A DNA stretch of 64,000 nt from Aeromonas aquatica (GTDB taxonomy: Bacteria > Pseudomonadota > Gammaproteobacteria > Enterobacterales > Aeromonadaceae), in the NCBI RefSeq assembly GCF_000764655.1, contig NZ_JRGL01000012.1, positions 1 to 64,000 on the forward strand, given 5' to 3'. Positions 16,346 to 25,099 of the stretch are shown piece after piece; position 1 is the stretch's first letter; the number at the start of each line of letters is the position of its first letter. The notes beneath the pieces were generated by a model, which was not told the DNA's origin, ran no database searches, and saw nothing but the letters and a program-made list of their open reading frames with translations. A program made the translations under genes and the position numbers.

Positions 16346-16397
16346 GCTGAATTTGTCACTGTCAATGCATGGAAGTGTGAGTTGCTTCAAGGAATTG

Positions 16398-16409
16398 GAA
16401 AGCGCTTTC
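16398..16409. promoter_or_regulatory. palindrome 3 upstream of udp (LacI-type operator candidate)
   Basis: Perfect 12-bp palindrome GAAAGCGCTTTC, a typical LacI-family operator shape, about 113 bases before the udp start and about 64 bp (six turns) from palindrome 2. Confidence 0.4.
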
Positions 16410-16521
16410 GACCATAGTTGGCGCCTCCCCGAACGAGGGGAGAGCAGGCTTGAAAGTATCATAAAGAATCATCTTAACTTGCCCCCTGACCATGCTGGTG
16501 GGGAGCAACCAGGAGTCCACT

Positions 16522-17277
16522 ATGTCTGATGTTTTTCACTTGGGTTTGAAGAAAGCTGATCTGCAAGGCGCCACCCTGGCGATCGTCCCCGGTGACCCCG
16601 AGCGCGTGAAGCGCATCGCAGAGCTGTTGGATAACCCGGTGCACCTGGCCAGCCATCGTGAATTCACTACCTGGCGTGGTGAAATGGGCGGCACCGCCGT
16701 GATCATCTGCTCTACCGGTATCGGTGGCCCGTCCACCTCCATCGCGGTAGAAGAGCTGGCACAGCTGGGCATCCGCACCTTCCTGCGCATCGGCACCACA
16801 GGCGCCATCCAGCCGCACCTGAATGTGGGCGACGTGATCGTCACCACCGGCTCAGTGCGCCTCGACGGTGCCAGCCTGCACTTCGCACCGATGGAATTCC
16901 CGGCCGTTGCCGACTTCGAGTGCACCACTGCGCTGGTCGAGACCGCCAAGGAGCTGGGCTCCAAGCTGCACGTGGGCGTCACCGCCTCGTCCGATACTTT
17001 CTACCCGGGCCAGGAGCGTTACGACACCTTCTCCGGCCGCGTGGTGAACCGCTTCCAGGGCTCCATGAAGGAGTGGCAATCCATGGGCGTGCTGAACTTC
17101 GAGATGGAGTCTGCCACCCTGTTGACCATGTGTGCCAGCCAGGGCCTGCGCGCCGGTATGGTGGCGGGTATCATCGTCAACCGCACCCAGCAAGAGATCC
17201 CGAGTGCGGCCACCATGGCAAAAACCGAATCTGATGCGATCAAGATCGTGCTGGGCGCCGCCCGCAAGCTGATCTGA
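16522..17277 (+). CDS. udp: uridine phosphorylase
   Basis: 251 residues (E. coli Udp 253). Contains [19 protein letters not shown], the phosphate-binding region ([25 protein letters not shown]), and the C-terminal [12 protein letters not shown] motif holding the Met/Glu that contact ribose. Cytoplasmic enzyme that splits uridine with phosphate to uracil and ribose-1-phosphate for pyrimidine salvage. The ATG at 16522 follows AGGAG with a 6-base gap; ten extra upstream codons were rejected. E. coli udp is controlled by CytR and Crp; three palindromes upstream here fit LacI-family control. Confidence 0.97.
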   Translation: MSDVFHLGLKKADLQGATLAIVPGDPERVKRIAELLDNPVHLASHREFTTWRGEMGGTAVIICSTGIGGPSTSIAVEELAQLGIRTFLRIGTTGAIQPHLNVGDVIVTTGSVRLDGASLHFAPMEFPAVADFECTTALVETAKELGSKLHVGVTASSDTFYPGQERYDTFSGRVVNRFQGSMKEWQSMGVLNFEMESATLLTMCASQGLRAGMVAGIIVNRTQQEIPSAATMAKTESDAIKIVLGAARKLI

Positions 17278-17300
17278 CGCACCACACAGTGTGGGGGGTG

Positions 17301-17325
17301 GGGGCCGTTGCGAAAGCGCGGCCCC
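17301..17325 (+). terminator. terminator of udp
   Basis: GGGGCCG / CGGCCCC stem enclosing an inner GC pair with a GAAA tetraloop, followed by TATCTTTATCT; 24 bases past the udp stop. Confidence 0.65.
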
Positions 17326-17403
17326 TATCTTTATCTGCCGTTTATCAAGATAGCCATCGTTTGTCCCGTCATTCGCTCCCCAGCCATCACTTCCTCTGCT
17401 GAA

Positions 17404-17467
17404 TTAAAATGGACTGGCATATCTCGCCGCCACGGGCTCATCGCTCAGCGGATGGATGAAGTCGACT
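17404..17467 (-). pseudogene. orphan 3' end of an RluA-like pseudouridine synthase gene
   Basis: This 64-base segment aligns, with roughly 85% identity over about 62 bases, to the 3' end of the intact pseudouridine synthase gene whose stop lies 96 bases away. Read on the minus strand it gives DFIHPLSDEPVAARYASPF and a TAA stop, against DFIHPVSGEPMAARSASPF in the intact gene. Similarity stops abruptly on the 5' side. It is a diverged, still in-frame tail copy without the rest of the gene. Confidence 0.8.
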
Positions 17468-17499
17468 CTCTTTTCCCTGCTTTCATTTTTTTGCCGTAG

Positions 17500-18231
17500 T
17501 TAGAACGGACTGGCAGATCGCGCCGCCATCGGCTCACCGCTCACCGGGTGGATGAAGTCGAGCTCGCTCGCGTGCAGCATCAGCCTTGGGGTGTGTGCTG
17601 TGCCTGGCAGCACCATGCCGCCATAGAGATCGCAGCCCAGGATGGGATGCCCCAGCTGCTGGCAGTGGATGCGCAGCTGGTGGGTGCGGCCGGTCTCGGG
17701 CACGAGCCGCACCCGGGTCAGCGTCAGCGGTTCATCCTGCTCTTGTTGGCGGGTGAGCCGCTCTTGCACCCGATAGCGGGAGCGGGCGGGCTTGCCGCTT
17801 TGAGGGCAGATCTTCATCAGCGGAAACAGCGCCGGATCCTTGGCGATGGGGGCGTCGATCAGTCCCTCGTCTTCGGCCAGGTGGCCGCAGAGCAGGGCGC
17901 TGTACGCCTTGGCCACGGCGCGCTGGCTGAACTGGTGACAGAGCTGGGCGTTGATGGCCTTGTTCCTGGCCACCACCATGAGGCCCGAGGTGCCAAAGTC
18001 GAGGCGATGCACCAGGGTGCACCCGGGGAAATCCTGTACCAGCCGATAGTGCACCGAGTCGAGGTTCTGCGGGTTCTTGCCCGAGAGGCTGAGCAGGCCG
18101 CTCGGCTTGTCGATGATCAGCAGGTGTTCATCCTCATGGAGGATCCCGATGCTGGCGTGGCAAGGGGGGGCGATAAAGGTGTCGACGATGGCAGACATAG
18201 GGCGCACGGGCTGGAAAGGGGGGGCGATCAT
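17500..18231 (-). CDS. RluA-family RNA pseudouridine synthase
   Basis: 243 residues. Contains the catalytic HRLDFGTSG motif (Asp about 78), the upstream LLIIDKPSGLLS motif, and PETGRTHQLRIH plus ILGCDLYGG near the C-terminus, all standard for RluA/RluC/RluD-type synthases. There is no S4 domain, as in RluA (219 residues), so the target may be 23S rRNA U746 and tRNA U32, but close paralogues exist and the target is not certain. The start could be 18231 or the ATG at 18198 (MSAIVDTFI); neither has a strong ribosome site. A diverged copy of its own 3' end lies just downstream. Confidence 0.88.
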   Translation of the reverse strand: MIAPPFQPVRPMSAIVDTFIAPPCHASIGILHEDEHLLIIDKPSGLLSLSGKNPQNLDSVHYRLVQDFPGCTLVHRLDFGTSGLMVVARNKAINAQLCHQFSQRAVAKAYSALLCGHLAEDEGLIDAPIAKDPALFPLMKICPQSGKPARSRYRVQERLTRQQEQDEPLTLTRVRLVPETGRTHQLRIHCQQLGHPILGCDLYGGMVLPGTAHTPRLMLHASELDFIHPVSGEPMAARSASPF

Positions 18232-18424
18232 ACTCGAACCGGCTGCTCGGGGCGACTCGGCTGTTTGCGCCGTTCGATGGGATAAGCGGGGATAATTCGT
18301 TCAACAGCTTGATAATTCAGTGGTTTAAAAGTGGGAAGGGCGCCGTTTTGTGACCCCTTCCCGAGTTCATCCGGGGCTTGCTTGTTAAGGTAGGGCTCCC
18401 TGTCATGTTGTAAGGAGTCTGTCC

Positions 18425-19360
18425 ATGGCGTTGCCCGTTATGCTTGATTGTGATCCCGGCCACGATGATGCCATCGCCCTCATACTGGCGCTGGCGAGCC
18501 CCGAACTCAAGGTGCTGGCGGTCACCACCAGTGCCGGCAACCAGACGCCGGACAAGACCCTCAACAATGCCCTGCGCATCCTGACCCTGCTCGGGCGTGA
18601 CGATATTCCGGTGGCAGCGGGGGCGCCGAAACCCTTGGCCCGCGAGCTTATCATCGCCGACAACGTCCACGGCGAGTCGGGCCTCGATGGCCCCAGGTTG
18701 CCGGATCCTGCCTTTGCCCCGCAAGCCATGACGGGCCTCGAATTGATGGCCAAATCCCTGCGCGAGAGCCCGGAGCCGGTCACCCTGGTGCCGACCGGCC
18801 CGCTCACCAACATCGCCCTGCTGCTGGCGGCGCATCCCGAGCTGCACCACAAGATAGGCCGCATCGTGCTGATGGGGGGCGCCGCCGGGGCGGGCAACTG
18901 GACCCCGGCGGCGGAATTCAATATTTATGTGGACCCGGAAGCGGCCGATATGGTGTTCAAGTCCGGCATCCCCATCACCCTGTGCGGGCTGGATGTGACC
19001 CATGAGGCCCAGGTGATGGACGGGGATATCGAGCGGGTACGCGCCATTGCCAATCCGGTGGCCCAGTGCGTGGCTGGCTTGCTCGACTTCTTCATGATCT
19101 ACCATAGGGATCCCAAGTGGGGATTTGCTGGTGCACCGCTGCATGACCCCTGTACCATTGCCTGGTTGCTGGCTCCCGCCCTGTTTCACGGGGTCGAGTG
19201 CCGAGTCGATATCGAAACCAGTGGCGCACATACTACCGGCATGACGGTGGTGGATCGCTACGGCCTGACCGGCAAACCGGCCAATGCCTTGGTGTTGCTG
19301 GGACTGGACCGTGCGGGCTTTATCGATCTGCTGGTCGAACGACTGCGGGCTTTTGGCTGA
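18425..19360 (+). CDS. rihA: pyrimidine-specific ribonucleoside hydrolase RihA
   Basis: 311 residues, the same length as E. coli RihA. N-terminal DCDPGHDDA (residues 8-16) forms the calcium site of the inosine-uridine nucleoside hydrolase fold; [31 protein letters not shown] and HDPCTIAWL are further family motifs. Hydrolyses cytidine and uridine to base and ribose. Located near udp, so two pyrimidine nucleoside salvage genes lie within 3 kb. Followed after 33 bases by a small lipoprotein gene, possibly co-transcribed. Confidence 0.95.
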   Translation: MALPVMLDCDPGHDDAIALILALASPELKVLAVTTSAGNQTPDKTLNNALRILTLLGRDDIPVAAGAPKPLARELIIADNVHGESGLDGPRLPDPAFAPQAMTGLELMAKSLRESPEPVTLVPTGPLTNIALLLAAHPELHHKIGRIVLMGGAAGAGNWTPAAEFNIYVDPEAADMVFKSGIPITLCGLDVTHEAQVMDGDIERVRAIANPVAQCVAGLLDFFMIYHRDPKWGFAGAPLHDPCTIAWLLAPALFHGVECRVDIETSGAHTTGMTVVDRYGLTGKPANALVLLGLDRAGFIDLLVERLRAFG

Positions 19361-19393
19361 CCGCCATTGCATTATTGAGAGAAGGGATGGGAA

Positions 19394-19867
19394 ATGTACA
19401 AATCGTCGCTGGCACTGCTGGCCTGCGTACAACTGACGGGGTGCGCCACGCCATTCGAGTCGATGTGGCAAGGGCTGGCAACCTGTGATCTGGATCAGCT
19501 CCATCTCGACAGCGAGACGGGTGAGCCATCCCATCCGCAGCTCAAGACCTTCACCCCCGACAAGGTGACGGACGGCTTCGCCTGGTACAAGACCCATCAG
19601 GAGTTGCACGGCCTGCCCATCACCGGGTTTCTCATCCCGGCCTCGACCTTCGAGGTGCACGCCCTCTTCGTCGATACCCCCATCGCCAACGCGCGCCGGC
19701 TGACCCACAACGCCTATGGCAGCGAGTTCAGCGATGAGCGCAAGCATGATCTGGGGGAGGCTCCTCTGCTGCTGCGGGATCCCAACAACCCCAAACGCAC
19801 CATCATCGACTGCACCAAGGGGGAGTCGTCGGAGCCGCTACCGGAGGAGCCGTTCCCGGAGGAGTAG
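19394..19867 (+). CDS. hypothetical lipoprotein
   Basis: 157 residues with a short signal and lipobox (VQLTGC, Cys about 17), then a soluble domain with two further cysteines (TCDLDQL near 31, IIDCTK near the end) and a repetitive acidic C-terminus (EPLPEEPFPEE). I do not recognise a family. ATG 19394 follows a purine-rich GAGAAGGG. It follows rihA by 33 bases on the same strand and is closed by a strong terminator, so the two may form one unit. Probably exported to the periplasm or outer membrane. Confidence 0.8.
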   Translation: MYKSSLALLACVQLTGCATPFESMWQGLATCDLDQLHLDSETGEPSHPQLKTFTPDKVTDGFAWYKTHQELHGLPITGFLIPASTFEVHALFVDTPIANARRLTHNAYGSEFSDERKHDLGEAPLLLRDPNNPKRTIIDCTKGESSEPLPEEPFPEE

Positions 19868-19900
19868 GCGCCGGGGCGAGCATCGCTACGACCAGAGACG

Positions 19901-19928
19901 AGAGAGGGGAGCCATGGCTCCCCTCTCT
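19901..19928 (+). terminator. terminator of the rihA-lipoprotein unit
   Basis: Perfect 13-bp inverted repeat (AGAGAGGGGAGCC / GGCTCCCCTCTCT) with a 2-base loop, followed by GTTTATGTT. Confidence 0.8.
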
Positions 19929-19973
19929 GTTTATGTTCCCCAGTCACCGGTACGGCAGGGGGCTGTTCATCAT

Positions 19974-20066
19974 TCAGGGATAATCCAGCGTCTGTTTGAT
20001 AACGGGCAAATTGGCGGCGATCCAGTCAGGGTTGAACGATGCTCCCCGGTCGCTGACACGACAATG
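19974..20066 (-). pseudogene. orphan 3' end of a winged-helix protein gene
   Basis: 93 bases that match the 3' end of the intact winged-helix gene lying 112 bases away. On the minus strand it reads ...NPDWIAANLPVIKQTLDYP and TGA, against NPDWIAANLPVIKETLGYP in the intact gene, with one in-frame 3-base insertion upstream. Differences are mostly conservative or silent, so the copy diverged as coding sequence. Confidence 0.82.
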
Positions 20067-20085
20067 AGCCGCCCGCGTTCTGTAT

Positions 20086-20382
20086 TCAGGGATAGCCGAG
20101 CGTTTCCTTGATAACGGGCAGATTGGCGGCGATCCAGTCAGGATTGATGGGCCCCCAGTCGCTGATGCGATAGTGGCCCTGCAGGTGGCGCGCCCCCTCG
20201 GTCTGCTCGAAGGCGCAGAGGATGTCGAGCTCGGCCAGGGCGGCCAGGGTGTCCTGAGCGGTGCGCCGCGGCATGCCGGTCGCCGCCATGATGGCCGGGA
20301 TGGTGTCGGTGCCCTGGCTTATCAGGTGGGCGACATAGAGCCGACGGTAGAAGCTGGTGCGAGTCTTGCTCGGCTCTGTCAT
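20086..20382 (-). CDS. small winged-helix DNA-binding protein
   Basis: 98 residues. The segment FYRRLYVAHLISQGTDTIPAIMAATGMPRRTAQDTLAALAELDI reads as a helix-turn-helix with recognition helix (PRRTAQDTLAAL), followed by a beta wing (RHLQGHYRISDWGPI). No other domain. Looks like a small MarR/ArsR-like or replication-initiator-type wHTH of unknown target. It lies downstream of a DUF1523 membrane protein on the same strand (88-base gap), so they may be co-transcribed. A diverged copy of its 3' end follows it. Confidence 0.75.
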   Translation of the reverse strand: MTEPSKTRTSFYRRLYVAHLISQGTDTIPAIMAATGMPRRTAQDTLAALAELDILCAFEQTEGARHLQGHYRISDWGPINPDWIAANLPVIKETLGYP

Positions 20383-20470
20383 TGTCTATCCCCGAGATTT
20401 GCCTGGCTGACCGGACAAGCCGCCATATGCCATCGCAGCAGGCAGCTGGCGCCGTTTTTGCCTGAGTCGA

Positions 20471-21001
20471 TCATATCTCGTCCTCGAGACGGTCGAAGTA
20501 GCGCCAGGTCGCGATGGCGGCCTTGCCCATCACCAGGGCCCAGATGCCGAACCAGAACCAGCGGAAGAAGCTCCAGGTGGAGGCGTCGGGCTGGGTGCTC
20601 TCGATCTTGGTGACGTTGGGGAACAGGGAGAACATGTTCACGCGCCAGCCGTAGGAGGTGATGATGGCGAGGCGTTTCTCGAACTCCATGGACTTGGCCT
20701 TGGCCTGGACGTCGGCGGCATTGAACTTGAAGTAGAAGGGCCAGCCCCAGAGGGTATCCTCGTTGCGGAACACCCGGATCTTCTCGCCGGGGCGCTCGGT
20801 GTAGATGTAATAGACATCGACTGTAGGGCCATCGGCCGGGTTCTTCTGGCTGATGGGGCCGTCCTTGTCGGTGCGCTTCACCTCGACCCCGGTGATGGTG
20901 GCGATGGTGTGCTCCGGCAGATAGAAATCGAGCCAGAGCGCGGAGAGCAGGGCGACGAGGCCCAGGGCGATAAAGGCGGGTTTCTTGAACTTGAGGCTCA
21001 T
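20471..21001 (-). CDS. DUF1523 family membrane protein
   Basis: 176 residues: an N-terminal membrane helix (about 9-25), a periplasmic beta-rich domain (VYYIYTERPGEKIRVFRNEDTLWGWPFYFKFNAADVQAKA), and a C-terminal membrane helix (about 145-165, Trp/Phe-rich). The central KIRVFRNEDTLWGWPFYFKF pattern is characteristic of DUF1523. Function unknown. Start ATG 21001; a GAGAAC lies shortly upstream. No signal for cleavage, so both termini are likely cytoplasmic. Confidence 0.8.
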   Translation of the reverse strand: MSLKFKKPAFIALGLVALLSALWLDFYLPEHTIATITGVEVKRTDKDGPISQKNPADGPTVDVYYIYTERPGEKIRVFRNEDTLWGWPFYFKFNAADVQAKAKSMEFEKRLAIITSYGWRVNMFSLFPNVTKIESTQPDASTWSFFRWFWFGIWALVMGKAAIATWRYFDRLEDEI

Positions 21002-21175
21002 GGTGTTCTCTAGGTGAGGGGGAATGACGTGCCTCTACCATACCCATATTTAAGCATGGCGCCCAGTCCCTAATGGCACCTTAAAATCAAAAGAGTCATT
21101 TAAAACGAAGAGAAGTCGGGGGCCACAGAGACCCGGGCCCAGGGTACGGGGCCCGAGCGTCACCCCAAGGGGCGA

Positions 21176-22798
21176 TTACAGCTGGAATTGGGACAGTTGC
21201 TTGCGTTGCTGCTCGGCGAGCTGTGACAGTTCGTGACTGGCGGCGGCGCTCTGGCTGATGCCCGCCACGTTCTGGTTCACTATCTCGTGGATATTGGTGA
21301 TGTTGCGGCTGATGTCGGCGGTGACGCAGGATTGCTCCTCGGCGGCGGTGGCCACCTGGGCATTGGCGCCGTTGATCTGGTTGACCGCCTGGGTGATGCC
21401 GCCGAGCAGCGCCTGCACCTCGGCGGAGAGTTGCTGGTTGTGGCTCAGGATCTCGAGGGTCTCCTGCACCCCGCTGTTGGCCGACAGGGACTGGCTCTGC
21501 AACTGCTCTATGATGACCTGGATCTCCTTGGTGGAGTCCTTGGTGCGGGCCGCCAGCAGGCGTACCTCGTCGGCCACCACCGCGAAGCCACGGCCGGTTT
21601 CACCGGCGCGCGCGGCCTCGATGGCGGCGTTCAGGGCCAGCAGATTGGTCTGCTCCGAGATGCCCTGAATGACTTCGATCACCTTGCCAATCTGCTCGGA
21701 CTGGGACTTGAGCCGCGCCACCACGGCGGCGGCGCTCTCCAGGCTCCCCGCCATCCGGCTGTTGGCCTGGATGCTCTTGGCGAACAGCGCCAGACCCTGT
21801 TCGACTCGGTTGTTGGCGTCCCGCGCCAGCTCGTCGGCGAGGGCGGCGTTGTGGTTGACGTTGTCGGCGGTGCTGGCCAGCTCGGTGACGGCGGAGGCGA
21901 CCTGCTCGGTCTCGCTGCGCTGCTGCTGGGCATTGGCCTCGGACTGGTTCATGACGGCGGCGAGCTCGGTGGCGGCGGACGCCACGTTGCCGCTGATGCC
22001 GGTCAGGGTGTGGATGGTGCTACCGAGCTGCGTCAGGGTCTGGTTGATGTCTTTGGCGAGCTGGCTCAGCTCGTTGTTGCCCTCGGCTTTGGCCCGCACG
22101 TTGAACCTACCCTGGGCGACGGCGCGCATCACCTCCTGCAACTGGCCGATGGGACGCACTATCTGGCCGGACAACCACCAGCCACCGAGCAGCGCCGCGA
22201 GCAGGGTGCCTCCCATCAGCAGCAGAGTCCGCAGCAGGGTGGCGTGGTAGTGCGCCTCTTCCTCGGCAATGTCGGCCAGGATCAGCTGATTGACGTGGGC
22301 CGACATGCTGTCGATCTCCTTGATCAGCTGCTCCCCCAGATCGCGAAAGCGCAGCCGGGACTGTTCGTAGGCGGCGCTATCGCCGTTCCCCTGATATTGC
22401 CGGGCCAGCAGCGGCAGCATGTTGTTGCGGGTGTGGCTGAGGTAGGCCTGCAGGGCCATGGCCACCTGGCGATTGTCCTGCTCGGCGCCGGTTATCACCA
22501 GCCGGGCCAGGATGGCGTCTATCTCCTGCTCGGCGGCATCGAGCGCGCTCGGCAACTGGGCAAAGCGCTGCTGATCGTAGAGGCCATAGATGGCATTGGT
22601 GCGCAGCCGGTAGGTCGCGTGGATCAGGGCGGCGATGTCGTCCTTGTGACGGGTGACGCTGGCGGTGGTCTGATTCATGTCTCCGATGGCGCTGTCTATC
22701 TCCTGCTTGCTGATCCCGACCATGAGGATCATCAGCAGGCTGGCAAGCAGTAGGGGGATGAGAACTTGAAGACGGATAGACAGGGTATTCAACGACAT
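21176..22798 (-). CDS. methyl-accepting chemotaxis protein
   Basis: 540 residues. Membrane helix 1 (about 10-30), a periplasmic four-helix-bundle-like sensor domain (about 31-190), membrane helix 2 (about 192-212), HAMP (to about 265), then a long cytoplasmic coiled-coil with the conserved hairpin tip ([35 protein letters not shown]). No C-terminal NWETF-type CheR/CheB tether. Signals to CheA/CheW. Ligand unknown. ATG 22798 follows AGGA at 7 bases; 18 extra upstream codons were dropped. Monocistronic. Confidence 0.93.
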   Translation of the reverse strand: MSLNTLSIRLQVLIPLLLASLLMILMVGISKQEIDSAIGDMNQTTASVTRHKDDIAALIHATYRLRTNAIYGLYDQQRFAQLPSALDAAEQEIDAILARLVITGAEQDNRQVAMALQAYLSHTRNNMLPLLARQYQGNGDSAAYEQSRLRFRDLGEQLIKEIDSMSAHVNQLILADIAEEEAHYHATLLRTLLLMGGTLLAALLGGWWLSGQIVRPIGQLQEVMRAVAQGRFNVRAKAEGNNELSQLAKDINQTLTQLGSTIHTLTGISGNVASAATELAAVMNQSEANAQQQRSETEQVASAVTELASTADNVNHNAALADELARDANNRVEQGLALFAKSIQANSRMAGSLESAAAVVARLKSQSEQIGKVIEVIQGISEQTNLLALNAAIEAARAGETGRGFAVVADEVRLLAARTKDSTKEIQVIIEQLQSQSLSANSGVQETLEILSHNQQLSAEVQALLGGITQAVNQINGANAQVATAAEEQSCVTADISRNITNIHEIVNQNVAGISQSAAASHELSQLAEQQRKQLSQFQL

Positions 22799-22963
22799 GA
22801 AAAATCCTAACCCAAAAGAGGAGTGAAACGGCATCTTACACAGGCGCGACAAGGGCTGTCACAGGGTTTTTATGGTTGAAACCGGACCGGGGGAAAAGGT
22901 TTTTTCTTGTGTTAAAAGAGTGTGATAGGCAAGATCACCGGGTTATTGGCATGGAGGTGTAGT

Positions 22964-23596
22964 GTGTCTGACTGGATTGATCCCGCCATTCTGGCGTTAT
23001 TTGTTCCCACGTTCTTTTTTGTCTCTGTCACGCCGGGCATGTGCATGACCCTGGCGATGACCCTCGGCATGAGCCTGGGGGTGCGCCGCACCCTGCACAT
23101 GATGTGGGGGGAGCTGATCGGGGTCGGACTGGTCTCGGTGCTGTCGGTGGTCGGGGTGGCCGCCGTCATGCTCAACTACCCGGCGCTGTTCTCGGCGTTC
23201 AAGTACGTGGGGGGCGCCTATCTGGTCTGGCTCGGCATCCAGATGTGGCAGGCGAAGGGCAAGATGGCCATCCCGGCGGACTTGTCGGCCGGGCAGGAGA
23301 CCAAGCCGCTTGGCCTGGCGCTGCAGGGCTTCGTCACCGCCATCGCCAACCCCAAGGGCTGGGCCTTCATGGTCTCCCTGCTGCCACCCTTCATCAATGC
23401 GGCCAAGCCGATGGCGCCGCAGATAAGTGCCCTGGTGACGCTCATTCTCGTCATCGAGTTCTCCTGCCTGCTGCTCTACGCCAGCGGTGGCCGCACCCTG
23501 CGCCACTTCCTCGCCAAAAGTGGCAACGTCACCCTGATGAACCGCATCGCCGGCTCCCTGATGCTGTTTGTGGGCGTTTGGCTGGCCTTCGGCTGA
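22964..23596 (+). CDS. LysE/RhtB-family amino acid exporter (LeuE-like)
   Basis: 210 residues with six hydrophobic helices and the LysE signature near the N-terminus (FFFVSVTPGMCMTLAMTLGMSLGVRR) plus GFVTAIANPKGWAFM in the middle. Inner membrane proton-coupled export of leucine, lysine, threonine or similar; substrate cannot be told. The start is GTG at 22964 because a full GGAGGT lies 5 bases upstream. The TGA stop is also the first base of a MITE-like repeat. Confidence 0.9.
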   Translation: MSDWIDPAILALFVPTFFFVSVTPGMCMTLAMTLGMSLGVRRTLHMMWGELIGVGLVSVLSVVGVAAVMLNYPALFSAFKYVGGAYLVWLGIQMWQAKGKMAIPADLSAGQETKPLGLALQGFVTAIANPKGWAFMVSLLPPFINAAKPMAPQISALVTLILVIEFSCLLLYASGGRTLRHFLAKSGNVTLMNRIAGSLMLFVGVWLAFG

Positions 23597-23751
23597 GAAC
23601 CTGTTCACGATCTTGCTGCAAGGCCGTGATCAAGGCTCATGTGCTGCTCGCCTATGTGAAAAAAATGGCTCACGTATCTGTATACGCTCCGGTTCCTGCG
23701 CTGCTCTTCACCTTGCTGACAGCCTCTCGTGACAGGTCGTGAACAGGTTCT
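23596..23751. repeat. MITE-like element, copy 1
   Basis: 156 bases bounded by perfect 15-bp terminal inverted repeats (AGAACCTGTTCACGA / TCGTGAACAGGTTCT), without a coding frame. A degenerate copy in the same orientation lies at 24943. No clear target-site duplication. Such elements are usually mobilised by a transposase encoded elsewhere. Confidence 0.7.
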
Positions 23752-23768
23752 GATGGCGCGAGCCATGC

Positions 23769-23800
23769 AAAAAGGCCACCTCTTGGGAGGTGGCCTTTTT
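23769..23800. terminator. bidirectional terminator between leuE-like and GH84-like genes
   Basis: 14-bp inverted repeat (AAAAAGGCCACCTC / GAGGTGGCCTTTTT) with a 4-base loop and T-runs on both strands; serves the converging genes. Confidence 0.9.
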
Positions 23801-23822
23801 TGTGGGCGGCTGGCGCCTCTGA

Positions 23823-24923
23823 CTAGTCGGTCAGGCAGTCCGGATCGAATACGTATTCCCCCGCCAGCCAGCGTAGGATCTCGTTCACACAGCTCTGATC
23901 CTGGAACGGCAGGTAGCGAGCCTTGAGGTGGATCACCTGCTCCGGGGTGAGCTGGGCCAGGCCGATGTCCTGGAACAGCGTCAAGTCGGCCTGGATCATG
24001 GCGGAGATCTGCGGGCCGCAGGTGGCATTGAGGGAGGCGTGCAGCGCCTTGTCCGGATCGTACTGCCTGCCGAGCTTGTAGCACACCGGCAGGGTGGCGA
24101 GCGGCAGCACGGAGAGCGCGGCCTGCTTCATGGGGTTGACCGCGTGGCCGGCCACCAGATCGGCCAGCTCGGTGCGGTTCTCGAAGGCGCGCAGGTGCAG
24201 GAAGCTGCTGGCCTTGCTGCCGTCGTTGACCGGGTAGTTGTCCCACAGGAAGGGCTTGCGGTGCAGCCAGTCGGCGGCCTGCTTGAGGTGCGTCGCCGGG
24301 TATTCGCTGGAGCAGACCTTGGGGCCGGTCCAGAAGATGTCGAAGCGGCGATCCAGCCCCTGGCCGAGATCCGTCAGATAGTGGGGGGGCATGGCGCCGA
24401 ACACCTTCTCCAGCACGGGATCCGTGGAGTAGTAGCTGGGGCAGAACAGCAGCCGGCTGGCCTGGGTGTGGGCCGCGATGTCGTGGGCCATGGTGAGCTG
24501 CCAGTGGGCGAGATCCGGGGTGTCCCCCTTCATGTCGTCAAACAGCACCGCCAGGATATCGGGCTTGAGCTCCTGCTCGATGACTCGCAGCTTCTCCAGC
24601 AGGGCCGGGCGCTTGTGCGCGTAGTCGTGATGGGCGCCCATGGGGCTCAGGCCCACCCCGAAGGCGAGGCCGTTGTCACGGCACTGCTGGGCGAGGCGAC
24701 GCAGATCGTCGAGCTGCTGTGCGGGCCAGGGCTGGGCCCAGTGCTTGCGCAGATAACCATCTTCTTTTGGCGCGTAGATATAGAAGCCGTAGCCGTGGCG
24801 GGGCAGCCACTGGGCGTAGCGGGCGCGGGCGTCCCAGCTCCAGCCCTTGCCGAAGAAGCCCTCGATCAGGCCCAGTTTGGGCGAGGGAGGGGTGAGATCT
24901 GACAACAGGGTTTGGTAAGGCAT
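23823..24923 (-). CDS. GH84-like beta-N-acetylglucosaminidase domain protein
   Basis: 366 residues. The N-terminal half is a TIM-barrel with LGLIEGFFGKGWSW at 17-30, YIYAPKEDGYLRKHW at 49-62, and VLFDDMKGD with an Asp-Asp pair at 129-130, the catalytic acid and oxazoline-stabilising pair of GH84 (O-GlcNAcase / hyaluronidase-like) enzymes. FWTGPKVCSSEY and LWDNYPVND further on are also GH84 signatures. No signal peptide, so probably cytoplasmic; it may act on GlcNAc-containing material or a modified protein. ATG 24923 follows AAGGGAG. The gene is bracketed by two direct copies of a MITE-like repeat. Confidence 0.87.
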   Translation of the reverse strand: MPYQTLLSDLTPPSPKLGLIEGFFGKGWSWDARARYAQWLPRHGYGFYIYAPKEDGYLRKHWAQPWPAQQLDDLRRLAQQCRDNGLAFGVGLSPMGAHHDYAHKRPALLEKLRVIEQELKPDILAVLFDDMKGDTPDLAHWQLTMAHDIAAHTQASRLLFCPSYYSTDPVLEKVFGAMPPHYLTDLGQGLDRRFDIFWTGPKVCSSEYPATHLKQAADWLHRKPFLWDNYPVNDGSKASSFLHLRAFENRTELADLVAGHAVNPMKQAALSVLPLATLPVCYKLGRQYDPDKALHASLNATCGPQISAMIQADLTLFQDIGLAQLTPEQVIHLKARYLPFQDQSCVNEILRWLAGEYVFDPDCLTD

Positions 24924-24942
24924 AATCGACTCCCTTCTCGCT

Positions 24943-25052
24943 GAAAACCTGTTCACCGTCTTGCAAGAGGCCATGAATCAGGAATATGTGCTGCTCTGAA
25001 CCTTATTATCACTACAACGCGCGGTTGCTGCGCTGCGTTCACCCCATGCTGG
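24943..25052. repeat. MITE-like element, degenerate copy 2
   Basis: Begins GAAAACCTGTTCACCGTCTTGC and carries GTGCTGCTC and GCTGCGTTCACC blocks in the same order as copy 1, but the right-hand inverted repeat is not recognisable, so the right boundary is approximate. Lies directly upstream of the GH84-like gene. Confidence 0.5.
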
Positions 25053-25099
25053 CCAGCTGGCGCTGGGTGGCTTTTATTCAAGATGACCTAACGCCGATG

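Noticed and set aside
18317-19747. 476-codon minus-strand frame over rihA
   Set aside because: Shadow of rihA; Gln/Gly-rich with no recognisable fold.
21134-21155. GC-rich inverted repeat CGGGCCC/GGGCCCG downstream of the chemoreceptor as a terminator
   Set aside because: No T-run on either strand and a short stem; not strong enough to call.
21233-22753. 506-codon open frame on the plus strand, antisense to the chemoreceptor
   Set aside because: Gly/Leu/Ala-rich and low complexity, no family motif; it is the shadow of a high-GC gene whose real product is unmistakable.
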